A stretch of 5,068 bases of DNA from the NCBI GenBank assembly GCA_934635545.1, contig CAKTZN010000138.1, forward strand, positions 1 to 5,068, read 5' to 3'. Under the pieces are notes generated by a model, which saw nothing but the letters and a program-made list of their open reading frames with translations, was not told where the DNA came from and made no database searches. Shown here in pieces: positions 1-4,642 of the stretch (the first letter of the stretch is position 1; each line of letters starts with the position of its first letter). The DNA is from an uncultured Oscillospiraceae bacterium. GTDB taxonomy: Bacteria > Bacillota > Clostridia > Oscillospirales > Oscillospiraceae. The position numbers were made by a program, and so were the translations under genes.

Positions 1-623
1 TGGTGGACATAGCGGCACAGGTACCGCTTCATCTCCAGAGCACTGGACCAGCGCTGGAAGGCGAACATGGTCTGCCAATACAGCCAGAAGTTGGTGCTCC
101 AGAAGGAATCCGGCAGCACATCGGAGATCTTCTTGTCCTCCAGATCCTTTTCCGGGGTCATAAACAGCTTGGACAGCGCCATGGCGGAGTCCTTGTCCAG
201 CTTGAACTGCTTGTCGGTGTGGGCATCCTCGCCGCGATTCACACTGGCGCGGCACAGCGAGTAGTTGGGGTCGTGCTTGTTGAGCCAATAATATTCATCC
301 AGAACAGAGACACCCGGTGTCTCGATGGAGGGGACATCGCGGAAGGTATCCCACATGACCTCGAAATGGTTGTCCATCTCACGGCCGCCCCGCATAAAGA
401 AGCCCTTGGTGATGTCCTTGCGGCCGTCGCAGCTGCCGCCTGCCAGATCCAGTTTTTCAAATACGTGGATGTGCTCACCCTTCATCTGCCCGTCACGGAC
501 CAGATAAAAAGCCGCTGTCAGGCCGGCAAGGCCGGTGCCGATGATATAAGCCGATTTTTTGTCCACATCCTTGGGCTTTTCGGGATGGGCAAAGGATTCG
601 TAAGTGCCAGCAGAATAATACAT
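1..623 (-). CDS. ohyA: Oleate hydratase (myosin-cross-reactive antigen family), N-terminal part, cut by the window edge
   Basis: FAD-dependent fatty acid double-bond hydratase, expected to add water to oleate to give 10-hydroxystearate; the family acts at the cytoplasmic face of the membrane. The visible 207 residues begin MYYSAGTYESFAHPEKPKDVD. They contain the Rossmann dinucleotide-binding motif GTGLAGLTAAFYL (about residues 29-41), the acidic end of the second strand (FEKLDLAGGSCDG, about 55-67) and the family hallmark RGGREMDNHFE (about 78-88). Glu82 in that loop corresponds to the catalytic glutamate of characterised hydratases. Family members are roughly 550-650 aa, so about a third is present. 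The start is well supported: AGGAGG at 636-631 lies 7 nt before the ATG. It lies downstream of a TetR-family gene on the same strand but behind that gene's terminator, with its own promoter. No frameshift is visible. The family call is firm; the exact substrate is inferred. Confidence 0.95.
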   Translation of the reverse strand, partial: MYYSAGTYESFAHPEKPKDVDKKSAYIIGTGLAGLTAAFYLVRDGQMKGEHIHVFEKLDLAGGSCDGRKDITKGFFMRGGREMDNHFEVMWDTFRDVPSIETPGVSVLDEYYWLNKHDPNYSLCRASVNRGEDAHTDKQFKLDKDSAMALSKLFMTPEKDLEDKKISDVLPDSFWSTNFWLYWQTMFAFQRWSSALEMKRYLCRYVH

Positions 624-666
624 AACAAAACCTCCTGTTGTTTTTTGTTTTTCTTTTGATGGCTTC

Positions 667-694
667 ATTATAGCGTTTCCCGTCCGGCTTACAA
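667..694 (-). promoter_or_regulatory. Sigma-A-type promoter of the oleate hydratase gene
   Basis: Read on the minus strand, a -35 element TTGTAA (694-689) and a consensus -10 TATAAT (672-667) are separated by 16 nt. Transcription would start near 660, giving a leader of about 37 nt with a purine-rich stretch and the AGGAGG site. It lies just downstream of the tetR terminator, so the hydratase gene can be transcribed independently of tetR. Confidence 0.75.
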
Positions 695-701
695 TAAACA
701 G

Positions 702-734
702 AAAAAACTCCGTGATAAAAGTCTTATCACGGAG
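702..734 (-). terminator. Intrinsic terminator of the TetR-family gene (possible operator as well)
   Basis: A perfect 11-bp inverted repeat, CTCCGTGATAA and TTATCACGGAG (708-718 and 724-734), with a 5-nt loop, is followed on the minus strand by six T (707-702). This is a textbook Rho-independent terminator, about 45 nt beyond the tetR stop codon. The A-rich flank lies only on one side, so it terminates minus-strand transcription. The palindrome ends 14 nt upstream of the hydratase -35 box, so a second role as a TetR operator is possible but unproven. Confidence 0.85.
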
Positions 735-780
735 CCGCAATGTGTAAAAAATATAATCAGATTCGCAAAAATGATAAAAA

Positions 781-1419
781 TCAAAATTGGAAACGGGAGA
801 GCGCTGCCGACACAGAGCCTTTGATGAGCCTGGCCAGTCTGTCCACGATCTGCTGCGGGTCCTCCCGCATATCGCCTTTGATCCAGTCCAGCATCAGCCC
901 GATAAAAATGTATGAATAGATCTGGGCGATAAACTGCTTGTCCTCGTCCCGCACCTTCATTTCACCGACTTCTTCATTGATCACATCCAGCAAAAGCCGG
1001 TCAACCAGCGGCTGCAGGTATTTTTCCACCTGTTCTCGGTGGACGCAGCGGTAAACATTCAGAATAAAGGGCTTGTTATCCTGTACCGCCTCGAAGATCT
1101 GTAAAAAACCCTGCTGCCATGTTTCATAAGTCTTCTTTTCATCCAGCGCTCTCTTGGCGTCTTCCAGGCAGGACCATTCCACAAGATCGTAAATATCCTT
1201 GAAGTGGTAATAAAAGGTCATGCGGTTGATGCCGCAGTCCTCGGCAATGTCATTGATGGTGATTTTGGTCAGCGGCTTTTTCAGCAGCAGATTCTTCAGC
1301 GACTGCTCCAAAGCGCGCTTCGTTACCTGTGACACAGTAGTGTGCTCCTTTCCTGCATGATGGGTCTCACAGCATTTCTTGAAATGTGGACATGATGCGT
1401 TTTTTGTATATAAGGCCAT
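781..1419 (-). CDS. TetR/AcrR-family transcriptional regulator, DhaS-like
   Basis: One-component DNA-binding regulator of 212 aa if started at the ATG. The N-terminal TetR helix-turn-helix spans about residues 33-79, with ITINDIAEDCGINRMTFYYHFKD typical of the family. The helical C-terminal domain ends with a segment like that of DhaS-type regulators (YIFIGLMLDWIKGDMREDPQQIVDRL). The ligand cannot be read from sequence; the downstream oleate hydratase gene suggests a fatty acid or acyl-CoA, which is inference. Two starts are plausible. The ATG at 1419 has AGGAGG at 1431-1426, 6 nt away. A GTG at 1335 has AAGGAG 9 nt upstream and would give a 184-aa protein beginning closer to where family members usually begin. 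The extra 28 residues are rich in Cys and His (CPHFKKCCETHH). Confidence is high for the family, moderate for the start. Confidence 0.9.
   Translation of the reverse strand: MALYTKNASCPHFKKCCETHHAGKEHTTVSQVTKRALEQSLKNLLLKKPLTKITINDIAEDCGINRMTFYYHFKDIYDLVEWSCLEDAKRALDEKKTYETWQQGFLQIFEAVQDNKPFILNVYRCVHREQVEKYLQPLVDRLLLDVINEEVGEMKVRDEDKQFIAQIYSYIFIGLMLDWIKGDMREDPQQIVDRLARLIKGSVSAALSRFQF
1345..1350 (-). promoter_or_regulatory. Internal ribosome binding site for an alternative GTG start of the TetR protein
   Basis: AAGGAG on the minus strand (within GGAAAGGAG, 1353-1345), 9 nt before an in-frame GTG at 1335-1333. It lies inside the longer reading frame. Initiation here would give VSQVTKRALEQSLKN as the N terminus, which fits the usual short arm before a TetR helix-turn-helix. 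It could also be chance purine richness in a Lys/Gly/Glu-coding stretch. Confidence 0.4.
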
Positions 1420-1425
1420 GCTATC

Positions 1426-1431
1426 CCTCCT
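1426..1431 (-). promoter_or_regulatory. Ribosome binding site for the upstream tetR start
   Basis: AGGAGG on the minus strand, 6 nt before the ATG at 1419. It is a stronger match to the anti-Shine-Dalgarno sequence than the site before the internal GTG, and it is the main argument for the long form of the regulator. Confidence 0.7.
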
Positions 1432-1470
1432 GTTTCGTATGGCCTTACATCAGAGTCAGATACATTTCTT

Positions 1471-1499
1471 ATTTTACAGCAAAAAGTGAAACCTCGCAA
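1471..1499 (-). promoter_or_regulatory. Probable sigma-A-type promoter of the TetR-family gene
   Basis: On the minus strand, TTGCGA (1499-1494) and TAAAAT (1476-1471) are separated by exactly 17 nt in an AT-rich stretch. The predicted start near 1464 gives a leader of about 45 nt ending at the AGGAGG site. No clear palindromic operator overlaps it; the only repeat seen in the leader is an imperfect direct repeat, ATGTATCTGACTCTGATGTA. Confidence 0.65.
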
Positions 1500-1659
1500 G
1501 TAAACTATTTGTGACCAAGCACTTTGACATATCCGATTGGGTCATCCCATTTTTGCAGGTGGCACGGAAGAACAATTTGGCCAACCGCAATTTTCTGCAG
1601 CACTTTTTTCATCGTATGAGCCAGCCGGATCGTTCCTGCCGTGCCGCCTTCTACATTCA
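1500..1659. other. Unassigned stretch between the divergent transcription units, possibly decayed coding DNA
   Basis: No gene can be supported here. Both strands stay open for about 50 codons. The plus strand reads LFVTKHFDISDWVIPFLQVA and continues to a TAG at 1677. The minus strand reads MKKVLQKIAVGQIVLPCHLQ and continues to a stop just after the start of this stretch. I recognise neither, and neither has a convincing ribosome binding site. Next to a recombinase relic, this is most simply explained as leftover mobile-element DNA, but it could be plain intergenic sequence. Confidence 0.3.
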
Positions 1660-1721
1660 AGGAAGAACGGCAGGGTAGAGGAGGCGCCGTTGAAAACAAA
1701 GAACGCCTACCGCACCCTGCC
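1635..1721. repeat. Two overlapping, mutually exclusive inverted repeats
   Basis: CCTGCCGT (1635-1642) pairs with ACGGCAGG (1667-1674), with an inner CCTT/AAGG stem (1647-1650 and 1659-1662). The right arm also belongs to GGCAGGGT (1669-1676), which pairs with ACCCTGCC (1714-1721), with an inner AGGCG/CGCCT stem (1682-1686 and 1704-1708). The two hairpins share 1669-1674, so only one can form. Neither is followed by a U-tract, so they are not intrinsic terminators. The second lies within the recombinase relic and may be a by-product of its coding sequence. Confidence 0.45.
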
Positions 1722-1752
1722 ACTCTCGGCAGACGTGATAGACGTACTCTGA
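1660..1752 (+). pseudogene. Relic of a tyrosine recombinase/integrase gene
   Basis: The plus-strand frame reads RKNGRVEEAPLKTKNAYRTL and then PLSADVIDVL before a TGA at 1750-1752. The pattern PxKTKxxYRTLPL followed by a short helix is characteristic of phage/Tn916-type integrases, in the beta-strand region between the first catalytic Arg and the HxxR motif. Only this fragment remains: there is no SAM-like N-terminal domain, no catalytic Arg, HxxR or Tyr, and no start signal. Its left limit is approximate, because the frame upstream loses any integrase-like character. It points to a past insertion or rearrangement in this intergenic region. Recognition is from the motif alone, so moderate confidence. 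Confidence 0.55.
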
Positions 1753-1769
1753 AATAGACCCGAAAAAAT

Positions 1770-1787
1770 CTGTGAGGGAACTGTGAA
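1770..1787 (+). promoter_or_regulatory. Tandem CTGTGA direct repeat, candidate response-regulator site
   Basis: CTGTGA occurs at 1770-1775 and again at 1781-1786, an 11-bp period of about one helical turn on the same DNA face. OmpR/PhoB-family regulators typically bind such direct repeats, and such a regulator is encoded 82 bp downstream. This suggests autoregulation. No clear -10/-35 pair is visible between here and the start codon, as would suit an activator-dependent promoter. The function is inferred from spacing only. Confidence 0.35.
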
Positions 1788-1868
1788 CTTTTCTCTCCCA
1801 TCGGCAGAGATTTTCAGGTTCATTTTGGGTCGCCGTGGGAGAATGGGCGCAAATGGAGGTGAGAAGCC

Positions 1869-2546
1869 ATGCGTATCCTGATCGCGGAAGATGAAGTGAC
1901 CATCGCTCGTGCGCTGAAGGTCATGCTGGAAAAGAACAAATACGCTGTGGATCTGGTGCACAACGGGAACGATGCCCTGGACTACATACAGGCTGTCGTC
2001 TATGATGCGCTGGTGCTGGACATCATGATGCCGGGAATGGACGGCATCGAAGTCCTGAAAGCCGCCCGCGGGTCGGGAAACACCACACCGGCCCTGTTCC
2101 TGACGGCCAAGGCGGAGGTGGCCGACCGGGTGGCCGGTCTGGACGCCGGGGCAGACGACTACCTGCCCAAGCCCTTTGCCGCCAGCGAGTTTCTGGCCCG
2201 CGTCCGCGCTCTGACCCGGCGCAGTAACACCTATGCTTCGTCTGCACTCCGTTTTGGAAATGTCACATTGGATTGCAGCCAATATTTGCTGAAAACCATT
2301 TTGGGGGAAGTGCGGCTGAATAACAAGGAATATCAACTCATGGAACTGTTTTTGCGCCATCCCAGACAGGTGTTTTCGTCGGAACACCTGATGGAAAAGG
2401 TATGGGGCCTGGACAGCGAAGCGGAGATGGATGTGGTCTGGACATATATTGGCTTTCTGCGGAAGAAGCTCCGGCAGATCGGCGCGGATATTGAAATACG
2501 TACCATCCGCGGGGCGGGCTATGCCTTGGAGGAAAAGCCATGCTGA
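1869..2546 (+). CDS. OmpR/PhoB-family response regulator
   Basis: Cytoplasmic DNA-binding partner of the histidine kinase encoded next; phosphorylation should switch it to a dimer that controls target promoters. The 225 aa have the usual family length and layout. The receiver domain (about 1-117) has the acidic pocket E7/D8, phospho-acceptor D51 in LVLDIMMPGMDG, T79 in LTA and K101 in LPKPF. The winged-helix effector domain (about 126-222) has LNNKEYQLMELFLRHP, the recognition-helix region (MDVVWTYIGFLRKKL) and the closing wing RTIRGAGYAL. All key residues are intact. GGAGG at 1855-1859 lies 9 nt before the ATG. Its stop overlaps the kinase start by 7 bp, so the two are translated together. 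The likely target is the ABC operon downstream (inference). The family is certain; the stimulus and subfamily are not. Confidence 0.97.
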   Translation: MRILIAEDEVTIARALKVMLEKNKYAVDLVHNGNDALDYIQAVVYDALVLDIMMPGMDGIEVLKAARGSGNTTPALFLTAKAEVADRVAGLDAGADDYLPKPFAASEFLARVRALTRRSNTYASSALRFGNVTLDCSQYLLKTILGEVRLNNKEYQLMELFLRHPRQVFSSEHLMEKVWGLDSEAEMDVVWTYIGFLRKKLRQIGADIEIRTIRGAGYALEEKPC

Positions 2547-3763
2547 AAAAGATGCGCTGGCGCTTCATCGGTGCGGCAATGGCGGCGTTTACGGCGGTGG
2601 TCCTGACGCTTTTGTGCTTTGTGAATCTGTGGAACTATCATAGCGTGACAAACCAACAGGATGAAGCACTGACGCGGCTTATGGAGGTAGAGAATCAGCA
2701 GATGCCCTTTTCTCCCGGCCGGGGTGCGCCGCCTTTTGATGATTGGTCGCATTTTTCCCCCGAAGTGCAATATTCTCTGCGGTTCTTCTCCGTTCACTAT
2801 GATACCGACGGCACGGTTTTGCGGGTGAATCAGGATTATATCGCTTCCATCTCCGAAAGCGACGCCGAAACCTATGCGGACGCAGTACTGGAAAGCGGAA
2901 AAACGCATGGATATGAAAGCGGCTATCGCTATCTGGTCGATACAACAGAGGACGAAACGGTGGTGCTGTTTCTGAACTCCGAGCGGGAGATTCAGACCAT
3001 GCGGTCGCTGCTGTGGATCACGCTGTCCATCGCCAACCTGTGCCTTGCGGTAGTGTTTGGTCTTGTCGTTCTTTTTTCCCGCCGGGCCATCACGCCGTAC
3101 CTGAAAAACATGGAGGTGCAGAAGCAGTTCATCACCAACGCCAGCCATGAGCTGAAAACGCCCCTGACCGCCATCTCCACCAGCGCCGACGTGCTGGCCA
3201 TGGAGCACGACGGCGATGAATGGGTACACAACATTCAGGTGCAGTCCGGGCGGCTTGCAAAGCTCATCACCAGCCTTGTGGCCCTCTCTCGACTGGATGA
3301 AGAAAATCCGTTTCCCGTCCGCACGGAATTCTCTCTCAGCGATGCTCTCTGGGAGATCAGTGAGCCGTTCGTGTCTCTGGCGCAGGCAAAGGGGAAAACC
3401 TACACACAGGACATTGCGGACGGACTGACCGTGACCGGCGATCGGTCAGCCGTCCAGCAGATGGTGTCCATCCTGCTGGACAACGCCCTCAAGTATTCTC
3501 CCGACGGCGGCAGCATTTCCCTGACTGCCCGGCGCAGCGGGAAAAAGGCAGAGATCACTGTGTCCAATACCGTGGACATGGCGCGGCCCATCGACACCGG
3601 CCGCCTGTTTGACCGCTTCTACCGTGCAGATGAGTCCCACTCCAGCGCCGTCAGCGGCACAGGCATCGGCCTTTCCATCGTCAAGGCCACGGTGGAAGCC
3701 CACGGCGGAACCATCTTGGCCAGACAGGAGGGCTGCGTCATGATGTTCACGGCACGGCTTTAA
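2540..3763 (+). CDS. Membrane sensor histidine kinase, partner of the response regulator
   Basis: Class I sensor kinase of 407 aa. A basic N terminus precedes TM1 (about 9-31), an extracytoplasmic sensor region of about 125 aa (32-156) with no recognised fold, and TM2 (about 157-180). A linker of only about 15 residues then leads to the dimerisation/phospho-acceptor helix FITNASHELKTPLTAIS, with H203 as the phosphorylation site; a full HAMP domain is absent. The ATP-binding domain has the N box LLDNALKYS (N315), F box LFDRFYRAD (about 356-364) and G2 box SGTGIGLSI (about 372-380). The usual DxGxG G1 box is replaced by VSNTVDM (about 341-347), a form I associate with a group of Bacillota kinases having NT or NP there. 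GGAGG at 2528-2532 lies 7 nt before the ATG. A strong terminator follows the stop. Confidence 0.96.
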   Translation: MLKKMRWRFIGAAMAAFTAVVLTLLCFVNLWNYHSVTNQQDEALTRLMEVENQQMPFSPGRGAPPFDDWSHFSPEVQYSLRFFSVHYDTDGTVLRVNQDYIASISESDAETYADAVLESGKTHGYESGYRYLVDTTEDETVVLFLNSEREIQTMRSLLWITLSIANLCLAVVFGLVVLFSRRAITPYLKNMEVQKQFITNASHELKTPLTAISTSADVLAMEHDGDEWVHNIQVQSGRLAKLITSLVALSRLDEENPFPVRTEFSLSDALWEISEPFVSLAQAKGKTYTQDIADGLTVTGDRSAVQQMVSILLDNALKYSPDGGSISLTARRSGKKAEITVSNTVDMARPIDTGRLFDRFYRADESHSSAVSGTGIGLSIVKATVEAHGGTILARQEGCVMMFTARL

Positions 3764-3779
3764 AGAGACATGGCGCTCA

Positions 3780-3817
3780 TTGAACAATGCCTTCAAAGAA
3801 GGCGTTGTTCAATTTTT
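3780..3817 (+). terminator. Intrinsic terminator of the two-component operon
   Basis: TTGAACAATGCCTTC (3780-3794) pairs with GAAGGCGTTGTTCAA (3798-3812) around an AAA loop. The 15-bp stem has a single T-G wobble and is followed by TTTTTGTT. It lies 16 nt after the kinase stop codon. There is no A-tract on the left side, so it should act only on plus-strand transcripts. It separates the two-component genes from the ABC genes. Confidence 0.92.
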
Positions 3818-3829
3818 GTTCATCCCTTT

Positions 3830-3847
3830 TTTCAAGCTCATTTCAAG
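3830..3847 (+). promoter_or_regulatory. Tandem TTTCAAG direct repeat upstream of the ABC operon, candidate response-regulator box
   Basis: TTTCAAG is found at 3830-3836 and 3841-3847, two identical 7-bp repeats separated by 4 bp. That is the geometry of PhoB/PhoP-type boxes, which often stand in for a -35 element. No good -35 is present. Weak -10 candidates are TACCAT (3857-3862) and TGATAT (3875-3880). Being directly after a terminator and before the ABC start, the region must hold a promoter if the ABC genes are transcribed independently. The binding protein is inferred from the neighbouring response regulator. Confidence 0.45.
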
Positions 3848-3901
3848 TCCGTCCGTTACCATCTCCGAGATACCTGATATCACAGGCAAGGAGGTAATAC
3901 G

Positions 3902-4642
3902 ATGATAGAAGTTTCCCATCTCACCAAGTATTACGGCAGCTTTCTGGCGGTGGATGACCTGTCCTTTACCATTCCGGACGGGCATGTCTACGGCTTTCTC
4001 GGCCCCAACGGGGCAGGGAAGTCCACCACCATGAACATCATGACCGGCTGTCTGTCCCCCACGGATGGAAAGGTCACCATCGACGGCCACGACATTCTCA
4101 CCGAACCGGAGGCGGCCAAGCGCTGCATGGGCTATCTGCCGGAGCAGCCGCCGCTGTACCTGAACGAGACGCCGTGGGAGTACCTGACCTTTGTGGGGGA
4201 GGCCAAGGGTCTGCGGGACGGCGCGCTGCATGACCAAATCGAAAGCGTCATGGAGCGGACAAAGATCACAGAGATGGGCGACCGCCCCATCTCCGCCCTG
4301 TCCAAAGGCTACAAGCAGCGCGTAGGCATAGCCCAGGCGCTGCTGGGCGACCCGAAGGTGGTCATTCTGGACGAGCCGACAGTGGGCCTTGACCCCCTGC
4401 AGATCATCGAGATCCGCGACCTGATCCGTCAACTGGGGGAAAAGCACACGGTGATCCTCAGCTCTCACATCCTCTCGGAGGTGCAGGCCATCTGCGACAA
4501 GGTGCTGATCATCTCCCGCGGAAAGCTGGTGGCCTATGACGACACAGAAAAGCTGGTGGCCAACGGCAGGACCACGCTGGAGAGCGTGTTCCTGGAGCTG
4601 ACCGAGGGCCAGCTGCTGGACGACGGGGAGGTGAAGGCATGA
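3902..4642 (+). CDS. ABC transporter ATP-binding protein (GldA/NosF type, ABC-2 exporter)
   Basis: Nucleotide-binding subunit of 246 aa that would power an ABC-2 membrane transporter. All motifs are present: Walker A GPNGAGKST (34-42), Q-loop Gln in LPEQPPLY (Q82), signature LSKGYKQRVG (133-142), Walker B VVILDEP (153-159, catalytic E158), D-loop GLD (162-164) and switch H189 in SSHIL. The short C-terminal tail TTLESVFLELTEG is typical of this exporter class. AAGGAGG at 3888-3894 lies 7 nt before the ATG, and the stop overlaps the permease start (ATGA). The transported substrate cannot be deduced. The adjacent two-component system suggests an envelope-stress or antimicrobial-peptide response, but the permease is not the BceB kind, so that link is weak. 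Confidence 0.96.
   Translation: MIEVSHLTKYYGSFLAVDDLSFTIPDGHVYGFLGPNGAGKSTTMNIMTGCLSPTDGKVTIDGHDILTEPEAAKRCMGYLPEQPPLYLNETPWEYLTFVGEAKGLRDGALHDQIESVMERTKITEMGDRPISALSKGYKQRVGIAQALLGDPKVVILDEPTVGLDPLQIIEIRDLIRQLGEKHTVILSSHILSEVQAICDKVLIISRGKLVAYDDTEKLVANGRTTLESVFLELTEGQLLDDGEVKA

Noticed and set aside
307..323. Palindrome GAGACACC-C-GGTGTCTC inside the hydratase gene
   Set aside because: An exact 8-bp inverted repeat, but it encodes conserved-looking residues (ETPGVS) deep in the coding region with no T-tract; most likely chance.
3..659. Plus-strand open frame of 218 codons across the hydratase region
   Set aside because: It is the shadow of the oleate hydratase gene, whose minus-strand product has clear family motifs, a promoter and a ribosome binding site.
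1524..1553. TTGACA at 1524-1529 as a plus-strand promoter for the response regulator gene
   Set aside because: A perfect -35, but the best -10 at usable spacing is only CATTTT, and it would give a leader of over 300 nt through the recombinase relic.
1789..1815. Short hairpin TCTCT...AGAGA followed by TTTT before the response regulator gene
   Set aside because: The stem is only 5 bp with a 9-nt loop and a 4-T tail, too weak to call a terminator.
1707..3229. Long minus-strand frames opposite the response regulator and kinase (1707-2387 and 2519-3229)
   Set aside because: They are mirror frames of GC-rich coding sequence with low-complexity Gly/Arg/His-rich products and no initiation signals.
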